Source of the DNA: Hydractinia symbiolongicarpus
Lineage: Eukaryota; Cnidaria; Hydrozoa; Anthoathecata; Hydractiniidae
Reading direction: 5' to 3'
Length of the DNA stretch: 64,000 nt
Assembly: GCF_029227915.1 (NCBI RefSeq)
Contig: NC_079876.1
Location: 39,105,828 to 39,169,827 of the forward strand
Numbering within the stretch: the first letter of the stretch is position 1; every line of letters starts with the position of its first letter. Below, one piece after another: positions 50,301 through 63,800 of this stretch. Under the pieces are notes generated by a model. It ran no database searches. It saw only the letters and a list, made by a program, of their open reading frames with translations, and was not told the DNA's origin. Both the position numbers and the translations under genes were made by a program.

Positions 50301-53300
50301 GATTTACGGGAAATCGCAGTTTTTCGTTTGCCGGCGATTAAACTTCTTTTATTCAGCGTCTCATCAAAAATGAAAACATTTTTGAAAACTACAAGTCTCA
50401 TGCGTTTTAGTGGTGAAAAAGTAATTTAAAAAATCGTTCGGGAAATGCGTTTACTCCCTGGGTACTTTCTTTGTATACTTTTGACTATACGGGCCAAGCC
50501 CGGGATTTACGGGAAATCGCGAGTTTTCCTTTGCCGGCGATTAAACTTCTTTTATTCAGCATCTCATCAAAAATGAAAACATTTTTAAAAACTACAAGTC
50601 TTATGCGTTTTAGTGGTGAAAAAATAATTTAAAAAATCGTTCTGGAAATGAGTTTACTCACAGCGTACTTTCTTTGTATACATTCGACTATACGTGCCAA
50701 GCCTGGGATTTACGGGAAATCGCGGGTTTTCGTTTGCCGGCGATTAAACTGCTTTTATTCAGCGTCTCATCAAAAATGAAAACATTCTTGAAAACTACAA
50801 GTCTCATGCGTTTTAGTGGTGAAAAAATAATTTAAGAAATCGTTCGGGAAATGAGTTTACTCCCTGGGTACTTTCTTTGTATACTTTTGACTATACGGGC
50901 CAAGCCCGGGATTTACGGGAAATCGCGGGTTTTCGTTTGCCGGCGATTAAACTTCTTTTATTCAGCGTCTCATCAAAAATGAAAACATTTTTAAAAACTA
51001 CAAGTCTTATGAGTTTTAGTGGTGAAAAAATAATTTAAAAAAGCGTTCTGGAAATGAGTTTACTCACAGGGTACTTTCTTTGTATACATTCGACTATACG
51101 GGCCAAGCCCCGGATTTACGGGAAATTCGCGATTTTCGTTTGCCGGCGATTAAACTTCTTTTATTCAGCGTCCCATCAAATATGAAAATATTTTTGAAAA
51201 CTACAAGTCTCATGCGTTTTAGTGGTGAAATAATAATTTAAGAAATCGTTCGGGAAAGGAGTTTACTCCCTGGGTACTTTCTTTGTATACTTTTGACTAT
51301 ACGGGCCGAGTCCAGGATTTACGGGAAATCGCAGTTTTTCGTTTGCCGGCGATTAAACTTCTTTTATTCAGCGTCTCATCAAAAATGAAAACATTTTTGA
51401 AAACTACAAGTCTCATGCGTTTTAGTGGTGAAAAAGTAATTTAAAAAATCGTTCGGGAAATGCGTTTACTCCCTGGGTACTTTCTTTGTATACTTTTGAC
51501 TATACGGGCCAAGCCCGGGATTTACGGGAAATCGCGGGTTTTCGTTTGCCGGCGATTAAACTTCTTTTATTCAGCGTCTCATCAAAAATGAAAACATTTT
51601 TAAAAACTACAAGTCTTATGAGTTTTAGTGGTGAAAAAATAATTTAAAAAAGCGTTCTGGAAATGAGTTTACTCACAGGGTACTTTCTTTGTATACATTC
51701 GACTATACGGGCCAAGCCCCGGATTTACGGGAAATTCGCGATTTTCGTTTGCAGGCGATTAAACTTCTTTTATTCAGCGTCCCATCAAATATGAAAATAT
51801 TTTTGAAAACTACAAGTCTCATGCGTTTTAGTGGTGAAATAATAATTTAAGAAATCGTTCGGGAAAGGAGTTTACTCCCTGGGTACTTTCTTTGTATACT
51901 TTTGACTATACGGGCCGAGTCCAGGATTTACGGGAAATCGCAGTTTTTCGTTTGCCGGCGATTAAACTTCTTTTATTCAGCGTCTCATCAAAAATGAAAA
52001 CATTTTTGAAAACTACAAGTCTCATGCGTTTTAGTGGTGAAAAAGTAATTTAAAAAATCGTTCGGGAAATGCGTTTACTCCCTGGGTACTTTCTTTGTAT
52101 ACTTTTGACTATACGGGCCAAGCCCGGGATTTACGGGAAATCGCGAGTTTTCCTTTGCCGGCGATTAAACTTCTTTTATTCAGCATCTCATCAAAAATGA
52201 AAACATTTTTAAAAACTACAAGTCTTATGCGTTTTAGTGGTGAAAAAATAATTTAAAAAATCGTTCTGGAAATGAGTTTACTCACAGCGTACTTTCTTTG
52301 TATACATTCGACTATACGTGCCAAGCCTGGGATTTACGGGAAATCGCGGGTTTTCGTTTGCCGGCGATTAAACTGCTTTTATTCAGCGTCTCATCAAAAA
52401 TGAAAACATTCTTGAAAACTACAAGTCTCATGCGTTTTAGTGGTGAAAAAATAATTTAAGAAATCGTTCGGGAAATGAGTTTACTCCCTGGGTACTTTCT
52501 TTGTATACTTTTGACTATACGGGCCAAGCCCGGGATTTACGGGAAATCGCGGGTTTTCGTTTGCCGGCGATTAAACTTCTTTTATTCAGCGTCTCATCAA
52601 AAATGAAAACATTTTTAAAAACTACAAGTCTTATGAGTTTTAGTGGTGAAAAAATAATTTAAAAAAGCGTTCTGGAAATGAGTTTACTCACAGGGTACTT
52701 TCTTTGTATACATTCGACTATACGGGCCAAGCCCCGGATTTACGGGAAATTCGCGATTTTCGTTTGCCGGCGATTAAACTTCTTTTATTCAGCGTCCCAT
52801 CAAATATGAAAATATTTTTGAAAACTACAAGTCTCATGCGTTTAGTGGTAAAAAAATAATATAAAAAATTGTTCGGGAAATGAGTTTACTCCCTGGGTAC
52901 TTTCTTTGTATACTTTTGACTATACGGGCCAAGCCCTGGATTTACGGGAAATCGCGGGTTTTCGTTTGCCGGCGATTAAACTTCTTTTATTCAGCGTCTC
53001 ATCAAAAGTGAAAACATTTTTGAAAACTACAAGTCTCATGCGTTTTAGTAGTGAAAAAATAATTTAAAAAATCGTTCGGGAAATGAGTTTACTCCCTGGG
53101 TACTTTCTTTGTATACTATTGACTATACGGGCGAAGCCGGGATTTACGGGAAATCGCGGGTTTTCCTTTGCCGGCGATTAAACTTCTTTTATTCAGCATC
53201 TCATCAAAAATGAAAACATTTTTAAAAACTACAAGTCTTATGCGTTTTAGTGGTGAAAAAATAATTTAAAAAATCGTTCTGGAAATGAGTTTACTCACAG

Positions 53301-53560
53301 CGTACTTTCTTTGTATACATTCGACTATACGTGCCAAGCCTGGGATTTACGGGAATTCGCGGGTTTTCGTTTGCCGGCGATTAAACTGCTTTTATTCAGC
53401 GTCTCATCAAAAATGAAAACATTCTTGAAAACTACAAGTCTCATGCGTTTTAGTGGTGAAATAATAATTTAAGAAATCGTTCGGGAAAGGAGTTTACTCC
53501 CTGGGTACTTTCTTTGTATACTTTTGACTATATGGGCCGAGTCCAGGATTTACGGGAAAT
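47380..53560 (+). repeat. Nested 3-, 4- and 6-monomer units
   Basis: AATTGTTCGGG marks starts at 47396 and 48610 (1214 bp, six monomers) and again at about 52868. AAAGGAGTTTACTCC units near 49431 and 50241 are about 810 bp apart (four monomers), and those near 51255 and 51865 about 609 bp apart (three monomers). AAACTGATTTTATTC, CAGCATCTC and ATTTAAGAAATCG are local lineage markers. Around 50260 one unit has GGGTTTTTTATTTG in place of GGGTACTTTCTTTG, a T-rich variant seen only there. Confidence 0.82.
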
Positions 53561-54490
53561 CGCAGGTTTTCGTTTGCCGGCGATTAAACTTCTTTTATTC
53601 AGCGTCTCATCAAAAATGAAAACATTTTTGAAAACTACAAGTCTCATGCGTTTTAGTGGTGAAAAAGTAATTTAAAAAATCGTTCGGGAAATGCGTTTAC
53701 TCCCTAGGTACTTTCTTTGTATACTTTTGACTATACGGGCCAAGCCCGGGATTTACGGGAAATCGCGAGTTTTCGTTTGCCGGCGATTAGACTTCTTTTA
53801 TTCAGCGTCTCATCAAAAATGAAAACATTTTTGAAAACTACAAGTCTCATGCGTTTTAGTGGTGAAAAAATAATTTAAAAAATCGTTCGGGAAATGAGTT
53901 TACTTCCTGGGTACTTTCTTTGTATACTTTTGACTATACGGACCAAGCCGGGATTTACGGGAAATCGCGGGTTTTCGTTTGCCGGCGATTAAACTTCTTT
54001 TATTTAGCGTCTCATCAAAAATGAAAACATTTTTAAAAACTACAAGTCTTATGCGTTTTAGTAGTGAAAAAATAATTTTAAAAATCGTTCTGGAAATGAG
54101 TTTACTCACAGGGTACTTTCTTTGTATACATTCGACTATACGGGCCAAGCCCCGAATTTACGGGAAAACGCAGGATTTCGTTTGCCGGCGATTAAACCTC
54201 TTTCATTATGCGTTTCATCAAAAATGAAAACATTTTTGAAAACTACAAGTCTCATGCGTTTTAGTGGTGAAAAAATAATTTAAAAAATCGTTCGGGAAAT
54301 GAGTTTACTCCCTGGGTACTTTCTTTGTATACTTTTGACTATACGGGCCGAGTCCGGGATTTACGGGAAATGGCGGATTTTCGTTTGCCGGCGATTAAAC
54401 TTCTTTTATTCAGCGTCCCATCAAATATGAAAATATTTTTGAAAACTACAAGTCTCTTGCGTTTAGTGCTAAAAAAATAATATAAAAAAT

Positions 54491-54693
54491 CGTTTGGGAA
54501 ATGAGTTTACTCCCTGGGTACTTTCTTTGTATACATTCGACTATACGGGCCAAGCCCCGGATTTACGGGAAAACGCGGGATTTCGTTTGCCGGCGATTAA
54601 ACATCTTTCATTAAGCGTCTCATCAAAAATGAAAACATTTTTGAAAACTACAAGTCTCGTGCGTTTTAGTGGTGAAAAAATAATTTAAAAAAT
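54491..54693 (+). repeat. Subtype E monomer (TTCGACTATACGGGCC, CTTTCATTAAGC)
   Basis: Linked marks are CATTCGACTATACGGGCC, AAGCCCCGGA or AAGCCCCGAA, GGGAAAACGCGGGATTTCG, and an AAACNTCTTTCATTAAGC block in place of AAACTTCTTTTATTCAGC. These exceed ten linked substitutions, making E the most divergent recurrent lineage. It appears near 4.0-4.2 and 6.4-6.6 kb and in 27-29, 33-34, 42-47 and 53-63 kb, often directly before an F unit. Confidence 0.87.
54535..54550 (+). other. CENP-B-box-like motif with one spacer base missing (subtype E)
   Basis: The bases read N-TTCG-ACT-A-TA-CGGG-N, with TTCG at 54536-54539, A at 54543 and CGGG at 54546-54549. The known mammalian core is NTTCG-NNNN-A-NN-CGGGN, so all nine core bases match but the first spacer is three bases instead of four. 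The same motif is in other E units, for example 3969-3984, and is absent from A, B, C and G (TTTTGAC) and from D (ACGTGCC). A chance resemblance is quite possible. Confidence 0.35.
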
Positions 54694-54895
54694 CGTTCGG
54701 GAAATGAGTTTACTCCCTGGGTACTTTCTTTGTATACTTTTGACTATACGGGCCGAGTCCGGGATTTACGGGAAATGGCGGATTTTCGTTTGCCGGCGAT
54801 TAAACTTCTTTTATTCAGCGTCCCATCAAATATGAAAATATTTTTGAAAACTACAAGTCTCATGCGTTTAGTGGTAAAAAAATAATATAAAAAAT
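54694..54895 (+). repeat. Subtype F monomer (202 bp, one-base deletion)
   Basis: Linked marks are CGTCCCATCAAATATG, GAAAATATTTTTG, GCGTTTAGTGG with one T lost, and a GGTAAAAAAATAATATAAA linker. The one-base loss makes this unit 202 bp. It recurs at 9.1, 27.75, 29.1, 34.4, 35.0, 36.0, 37.0, 38.6, 42.9, 43.7, 44.3, 45.9, 46.7, 47.3, 48.5, 52.8, 54.4, 54.8, 55.2, 59.5, 59.9, 62.3, 62.9 and 63.3 kb. A related form with CAAAGATG and AAGATAAAA lies at 4.46 and 6.89 kb, and in mirror image near 1.85 kb. Confidence 0.87.
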
Positions 54896-57800
54896 CGTTC
54901 GGGAAATGAGTTTACTCCCTGGGTACTTTCTTTGTATACTTTTGACTATACGGGCCAAGCCCGGGATTTACGGGAAATCGCGGGTTTTCGTTTGCCGGCG
55001 ATTAAACTTCTTTTATTCAGCGTCTCATCAAAAATGAAAACATTTTTAAAAACTACAAGTCTTATGCGTTTTAGTGGTGAAAAAATAATTTAAAAAATCG
55101 TTCTGGAAATGAGTTTACTCACAGGGTACTTTCTTTGTATACATTCGACTATACGGGCCAAGCCCCGGATTTACGGGAAATTCGCGATTTTCGTTTGCCG
55201 GCGATTAAACTTCTTTTATTCAGCGTCCCATCAAATAAGAAAATATTTTTGAAAACTACAAGTCTCATGCGTTTAGTGGTAAAAAAATAATATAAAAAAT
55301 CGTTCGGGAAATGAGTTTACTTCCTGGGTACTTTCTTTGTATACTTTTGACTATACGGGCCAAGCCCTGGATTTACGGGAAATCGCGGGTTTTCGTTTGC
55401 AGGCAATTAAACTTCTTTTATTCAGCGTCTCATCAAAAATGAAAACATTTTTAAAAACTACAAGTCTTATGCGTTTTAGTGCTGAAAAAATAATTTAAAA
55501 AATTGTTCTGGAAATGAGTTTACTCCCTGGGTACTTTCTTTGTATACTTTTGACTATACGGGCCGAGCCCGGGATTTAGGGAAATCGCAGGTTTTCGTTT
55601 GCCGGCGATTAAACTGCTTTTATTCAGCGTCTCATCAAAAGTGAAAACATTTTTGAAAACTACAAGTCTCATGCGTTTTAGTAGTGAAAAAATAATTTAA
55701 AAAATCGTTCGGGAAATGAGTTTACTCCCTGGGTACTTTCTTTGTATACTTTTGACTATACGGGCCAAGCCGGGATTTACGGGAAATCGCGGGTTTTCCT
55801 TTGCCGGCGATTAAACTTCTGTTATTCAGCATCTCATCAAAAATGAAAACATTTTTAAAAACTACAAGTCTTATGCGTTTTAGTGGTGAAAAAATAATTT
55901 AAAAAATCGTTCTGGAAATGAGTTTACTCACAGCGTACTTTCTTTGTATACATTCGACTATACGTGCCAAGCCTGGGATTTACGGGAAATCGCGGGTTTT
56001 CGTTTGCCGGCGATTAAACTGCTTTTATTCAGCGTCTCATCAAAAATGAAAACATTCTTGAAAACAACAAGTCTCATGCGTTTTAGTGGTGATATAATAA
56101 TTTAAGAAATCGTTCGGGAAATGCGTTTACTCCCTGGGTACTTTCTTTGTATACTTTTGACTATACGGGCCAAGCCCAGGATTTACGGGAAATCGCGAGT
56201 TTTCGTTTGCCGGCGATTAAACTTCTTTTATTCAGCGTCTCATCAAAAATGAAAACATTTTTGAAAACTACAAGTCTCATGCGTTTTAGTGGTGAAAAAA
56301 TAATTTAAAAAATCGTTCGGGAAATGAGTTTACTTCCTGGGTACTTTCTTTGTATACTTTTGACTATACGGACCAAGCCGGGATTTACGGGAAATCGCGG
56401 GTTTTCGTTTGCCGGCGATTAAACTTCTTTTATTTAGCGTCTCATCAAAAATGAAAACAATTTTAAAAACTACAAGTCTTATGCGTTTTAGTGCTGAAAA
56501 AATAATTTAAAAAATCGTTCGGGAAATGAGTTTACTCACTGGGTACTTTCCTTGTATACTTTTAACTATACGGGCCGAGTCCGGGATTTACGGGAAATCG
56601 CGGGTTTTCGTTTGCCGGCGATTAAACTTCTTTTATTCAGCGTCTCATCAAAAATGAAATTTTTTTAAAAACTACAAGTCTCATGTGCTTTAGTGGTGAA
56701 ATAATAATTTAAAAAATCGTTTGGAAAATGAGTTTACTCCCTGGGTACTTTCTTTGTATACTTTTGACTATACGGGCCGAGTCCAGGATTTACGGGAAAT
56801 CGCAGGTTTTCGTTTGCCGGCGATTAAACTTCTTTTATTCAGCGTCTCATGAAAAATGAAAACATTTTTAAAAACTTCAACTCTCATGCGTTTTAGTGGT
56901 GAAAAAGTAATTTAAAAAATCGTTCGGGAAATGAGTTTACTCCCTGGGTACTTTCTTTGTATACTTTTGACTATACGGGCCGAGTCCAGGATTTACGGGA
57001 AATCGCAGGTTTTCGTTTGCCGGCGATTAAACTTCTTTTATTCAGCGTCTCATCAAAAATGAAAACATTTTTGAAAACTACAAGTCTCATGCGTTTTAGT
57101 GGTGAAAAAATAATTTAAAAAATCGTTCGGGAAATGAGTTTACTCCCTGGGTACTTTCTTTGTATACTTTTGACTATACGGGCCTAGCCCGGGATTTACG
57201 GGAAATCGCGAGTTTTCGTTTGCCGGCGATTAAACTTCTTTTATTCAGCGTCTCATCAAAAATGAAAACATTTTTGAAAACTACAAGTCTCATGCGTTTT
57301 AGTGGTGAAAAAATAATTTAAAAAATCGTTCGGGAAATGAGTTTACTTCCTGGGTACTTTCTTTGTATACTTTTGACTATACGGACCAAGCCGGGATTTA
57401 CGGAAAATCGCGGGTTTTCGTTTGCCGGCGATTAAACTTCTTTTATTTAGCGTCTCATCAAAAATGAAAACATTTTTAAAAACTACAAGTCTTATGCGTT
57501 TTAGTGGTGAAAAAATAATTTAAAAAATCGTTCGGGAAATGAGTTTACTTCCTGGGTACTTTCTTTGTATACTTTTGACTATACGGACCAAGCCGGGATT
57601 TACGGGAAATCGCGGGTTTTCGTTTGCCGGCGATTAAACTTCTTTTATTTAGCGTCTCATCAAAAATGAAAACAATTTTAAAAACTACAAGTCTTATGCG
57701 TTTTAGTGCTGAAAAAATAATTTAAAAAATCGTTCGGGAAATGAGTTTACTCACTGGGTACTTTCCTTGTATACTTTTAACTATACGGGCCGAGTCCGGG

Positions 57801-60800
57801 ATTTACGGGAAATCGCGGGTTTTCGTTTGCCGGCGATTAAACTTCTTTTATTCAGCGTCTCATCAAAAATGAAATTTTTTTAAAAACTACAAGTCTCATG
57901 TGCTTTAGTGGTGAAATAATAATTTAAAAAATCGTTTGGAAAATGAGTTTACTCCCTGGGTACTTTCTTTGTATACTTTTGACTATACGGGCCGAGTCCA
58001 GGATTTACGGGAAATCGCAGGTTTTCGTTTGCCGGCGATTAAACTTCTTTTATTCAGCGTCTCATCAAAAATGAAAACATTTTTGAAAACTACAAGTCTC
58101 ATGCGTTTTAGTGGTGAAAAAGTAATTTAAAAAATCGTTCGGGAAATGCGTTTACTCCCTAGGTACTTTCTTTGTATACTTTTGACTATACGGGCCAAGC
58201 CCGGGATTTACGGGAAATCGCGAGTTTTCGTTTGCCGGCGATTAGACTTCTTTTATTCAGCGTCTCATCAAAAATGAAAACATTTTTGAAAACTACAAGT
58301 CTCATGCGTTTTAGTGGTGAAAAAATAATTTAAAAAATCGTTCGGGAAATGAGTTTACTTCCTGGGTACTTTCTTTGTATACTTTTGACTATACGGACCA
58401 AGCCGGGATTTACGGGAAATCGCGGGTTTTCGTTTGCCGGCGATTAAACTTCTTTTATTTAGCGTCTCATCAAAAATGAAAACATTTTTAAAAACTACAA
58501 GTCTTATGCGTTTTAGTAGTGAAAAAATAATTTTAAAAATCGTTCTGGAAATGAGTTTACTCACAGGGTACTTTCTTTGTATACATTCGACTATACGGGC
58601 CAAGCCCCGAATTTACGGGAAAACGCAGGATTTCGTTTGCCGGCGATTAAACCTCTTTCATTATGCGTTTCATCAAAAATGAAAACATTTTTGAAAACTA
58701 CAAGTCTCATGCGTTTTAGTGGTGAAAAAATAATTTAAAAAATCGTTCGGGAAATGAGTTTACTCCCTGGGTACTTTCTTTGTATACTTTTGACTATACG
58801 GGCCGAGTCCGGGATTTACGGGAAATGGCGGATTTTCGTTTGCCGGCGATTAAACTTCTTTTATTCAGCGTCCCATCAAATATGAAAACATTTTTGAAAA
58901 CTACAAGTCTCATGTGTTTTAGTGGTGAAAAAAAAATATAAAAAATCGTTTGGGAAATGAGTTTACTCCCTGGGTATTTTCTTTGTATACTTTCGACTAT
59001 ACGGGCCAAGCCCCGGATTTACGGGAAAACGCGGGATTTTGTTTGCCGGCGATTAAACATCTTTCATTAAGCGTCTCATCAAAAATGAAAACATTTTTGA
59101 AAACTACAAGTCTCATGTGTTTTAGTGGTGAAAAAAAAATTTAAAAAATCGTTCGGGAAATGAGTTTACTCCCTGGGTATTTTCTTTGTATACTTTCGAC
59201 TATACGGGCCAAGCCCCGGATTTACGGGAAAACGCGGGATTTTGTTTGCCGGCGATTAAACATCTTTCATTAAGCGTCTCATCAAAAATGAAAACATTTT
59301 TGAAAACTACAAGTCTCGTGCGTTTTAGTGGTGAAAAAATAATTTAAAAAATCGTTCGGGAAATGAGTTTACTCCCTGGGTACTTTCTTTGTATACTTTT
59401 GACTATACGGGCCGAGTCCGGGATTTACGGGAAATGGCGGATTTTCGTTTGCCGGCGATTAAACTTCTTTTATTCAGCGTCCCATCAAATATGAAAATAT
59501 TTTTGAAAACTACAAGTCTCATGCGTTTAGTGGTAAAAAAATAATATAAAAAATCGTTCGGGAAATGAGTTTACTCCCTGGGTACTTTCTTTGTATACTT
59601 TTGACTATACGGGCCAAGCCCGGGATTTACGGGAAATCGCGGGTTTTCGTTTGCCGGCGATTAAACTTCTTTTATTCAGCGTCTCATCAAAAATGAAAAC
59701 ATTTTTAAAAACTACAAGTCTTATGCGTTTTAGTGGTGAAAAAATAATTTAAAAAATCGTTCTGGAAATGAGTTTACTCACAGGGTACTTTCTTTGTATA
59801 CATTCGACTATACGGGCCAAGCCCCGGATTTACGGGAAATTCGCGATTTTCGTTTGCCGGCGATTAAACTTCTTTTATTCAGCGTCCCATCAAATAAGAA
59901 AATATTTTTGAAAACTACAAGTCTCATGCGTTTAGTGGTAAAAAAATAATATAAAAAATCGTTCGGGAAATGAGTTTACTTCCTGGGTACTTTCTTTGTA
60001 TACTTTTGACTATACGGGCCAAGCCCTGGATTTACGGGAAATCGCGGGTTTTCGTTTGCAGGCGATTAAACTTCTTTTATTCAGCGTCTCATCAAAAATG
60101 AAAACATTTTTAAAAACTACAAGTCTTATGCGTTTTAGTGCTGAAAAAATAATTTAAAAAATTGTTCTGGAAATGAGTTTACTCCCTGGGTACTTTCTTT
60201 GTATACTTTTGACTATACGGGCCGAGCCCGGGATTTAGGGAAATCGCAGGTTTTCGTTTGCCGGCGATTAAACTGCTTTTATTCAGCGTCTCATCAAAAG
60301 TGAAAACATTTTTGAAAACTACAAGTCTCATGCGTTTTAGTAGTGAAAAAATAATTTAAAAAATCGTTCGGGAAATGAGTTTACTCCCTGGGTACTTTCT
60401 TTGTATACTTTTGACTATACGGGCCAAGCCGGGATTTACGGGAAATCGCGGGTTTTCCTTTGCCGGCGATTAAACTTCTGTTATTCAGCATCTCATCAAA
60501 AATGAAAACATTTTTAAAAACTACAAGTCTTATGCGTTTTAGTGGTGAAAAAATAATTTAAAAAATCGTTCTGGAAATGAGTTTACTCACAGCGTACTTT
60601 CTTTGTATACATTCGACTATACGTGCCAAGCCTGGGATTTACGGGAAATCGCGGGTTTTCGTTTGCCGGCGATTAAACTGCTTTTATTCAGCGTCTCATC
60701 AAAAATGAAAACATTCTTGAAAACAACAAGTCTCATGCGTTTTAGTGGTGATATAATAATTTAAGAAATCGTTCGGGAAATGCGTTTACTCCCTGGGTAC

Positions 60801-63800
60801 TTTCTTTGTATACTTTTGACTATACGGGCCAAGCCCAGGATTTACGGGAAATCGCGAGTTTTCGTTTGCCGGCGATTAAACTTCTTTTATTCAGCGTCTC
60901 ATCAAAAATGAAAACATTTTTGAAAACTACAAGTCTCATGCGTTTTAGTGGTGAAAAAATAATTTAAAAAATCGTTCGGGAAATGAGTTTACTTCCTGGG
61001 TACTTTCTTTGTATACTTTTGACTATACGGACCAAGCCGGGATTTACGGGAAATCGCGGGTTTTCGTTTGCCGGCGATTAAACTTCTTTTATTTAGCGTC
61101 TCATCAAAAATGAAAACAATTTTAAAAACTACAAGTCTTATGCGTTTTAGTGCTGAAAAAATAATTTAAAAAATCGTTCGGGAAATGAGTTTACTCACTG
61201 GGTACTTTCCTTGTATACTTTTAACTATACGGGCCGAGTCCGGGATTTACGGGAAATCGCGGGTTTTCGTTTGCCGGCGATTAAACTTCTTTTATTCAGC
61301 GTCTCATCAAAAATGAAATTTTTTTAAAAACTACAAGTCTCATGTGCTTTAGTGGTGAAATAATAATTTAAAAAATCGTTTGGAAAATGAGTTTACTCCC
61401 TGGGTACTTTCTTTGTATACTTTTGACTATACGGGCCGAGTCCAGGATTTACGGGAAATCGCAGGTTTTCGTTTGCCGGCGATTAAACTTCTTTTATTCA
61501 GCGTCTCATCAAAAATGAAAACATTTTTGAAAACTACAAGTCTCATGCGTTTTAGTGGTGAAAAAGTAATTTAAAAAATCGTTCGGGAAATGCGTTTACT
61601 CCCTAGGTACTTTCTTTGTATACTTTTGACTATACGGGCCAAGCCCGGGATTTACGGGAAATCGCGAGTTTTCGTTTGCCGGCGATTAGACTTCTTTTAT
61701 TCAGCGTCTCATCAAAAATGAAAACATTTTTGAAAACTACAAGTCTCATGCGTTTTAGTGGTGAAAAAATAATTTAAAAAATCGTTCGGGAAATGAGTTT
61801 ACTTCCTGGGTACTTTCTTTGTATACTTTTGACTATACGGACCAAGCCGGGATTTACGGGAAATCGCGGGTTTTCGTTTGCCGGCGATTAAACTTCTTTT
61901 ATTTAGCGTCTCATCAAAAATGAAAACATTTTTAAAAACTACAAGTCTTATGCGTTTTAGTAGTGAAAAAATAATTTTAAAAATCGTTCTGGAAATGAGT
62001 TTACTCACAGGGTACTTTCTTTGTATACATTCGACTATACGGGCCAAGCCCCGAATTTACGGGAAAACGCAGGATTTCGTTTGCCGGCGATTAAACCTCT
62101 TTCATTATGCGTTTCATCAAAAATGAAAACATTTTTGAAAACTACAAGTCTCATGCGTTTTAGTGGTGAAAAAATAATTTAAAAAATCGTTCGGGAAATG
62201 AGTTTACTCCCTGGGTACTTTCTTTGTATACTTTTGACTATACGGGCCGAGTCCGGGATTTACGGGAAATGGCGGATTTTCGTTTGCCGGCGATTAAACT
62301 TCTTTTATTCAGCGTCCCATCAAATATGAAAATATTTTTGAAAACTACAAGTCTCTTGCGTTTAGTGCTAAAAAAATAATATAAAAAATCGTTTGGGAAA
62401 TGAGTTTACTCCCTGGGTACTTTCTTTGTATACATTCGACTATACGGGCCAAGCCCGGGATTTACGGAAATCGCGGGTTTTCGTTTTCCGGCGATTAAAC
62501 ATCTTTCATTAAGCGTCTCATCAAAAATGAAAACATTTTTGAAAACTACAAGTCTCATGTGTTTTAGTGGTGAAAAAAAAATTTAAAAAATCGTTCGGGA
62601 AATGAGTTTACTCCCTGGGTATTTTCTTTGTATACTTTCGACTATACGGGCCAAGCCCCGGATTTACGGGAAAACGCGGGATTTCGTTTGCCGGCGATTA
62701 AACATCTTTCATTAAGCGTCTCATCAAAAATGAAAACATTTTTGAAAACTACAAGTCTCGTGCGTTTTAGTGGTGAAAAAATAATTTAAAAAATCGTTCG
62801 GGAAATGAGTTTACTCCCTGGGTACTTTCTTTGTATACTTTTGACTATACGGGCCGAGTCCGGGATTTACGGGAAATGGCGGATTTTCGTTTGCCGGCGA
62901 TTAAACTTCTTTTATTCAGCGTCCCATCAAATATGAAAATATTTTTGAAAACTACAAGTCTCATGCGTTTAGTGGTAAAAAAATAATATAAAAAATCGTT
63001 CGGGAAATGAGTTTACTCCCTGGGTACTTTCTTTGTATACTTTTGACTATACGGGCCAAGCCCGGGATTTACGGGAAATCGCGGGTTTTCGTTTGCCGGC
63101 GATTAAACTTCTTTTATTCAGCGTCTCATCAAAAATGAAAACATTTTTAAAAACTACAAGTCTTATGCGTTTTAGTGGTGAAAAAATAATTTAAAAAATC
63201 GTTCTGGAAATGAGTTTACTCACAGGGTACTTTCTTTGTATACATTCGACTATACGGGCCAAGCCCCGGATTTACGGGAAATTCGCGATTTTCGTTTGCC
63301 GGCGATTAAACTTCTTTTATTCAGCGTCCCATCAAATAAGAAAATATTTTTGAAAACTACAAGTCTCATGCGTTTAGTGGTAAAAAAATAATATAAAAAA
63401 TCGTTCGGGAAATGAGTTTACTTCCTGGGTACTTTCTTTGTATACTTTTGACTATACGGGCCAAGCCCTGGATTTACGGGAAATCGCGGGTTTTCGTTTG
63501 CCGGCGATTAAACTTCTTTTATTCAGCGTCTCATCAAAAATGAAATTTTTTTAAAAACTACAAGTCTCATGTGCTTTAGTGGTGAAATAATAATTTAAAA
63601 AATCGTTTGGAAAATGAGTTTACTCCCTGGGTACTTTCTTTGTATACTTTTGACTATACGGGCCGAGTCCAGGATTTACGGGAAATCGCAGGTTTTCGTT
63701 TGCCGGCGATTAAACTTCTTTTATTCAGCGTCTCATGAAAAATGAAAACATTTTTAAAAACTTCAACTCTCATGCGTTTTAGTGGTGAAAAAGTAATTTA

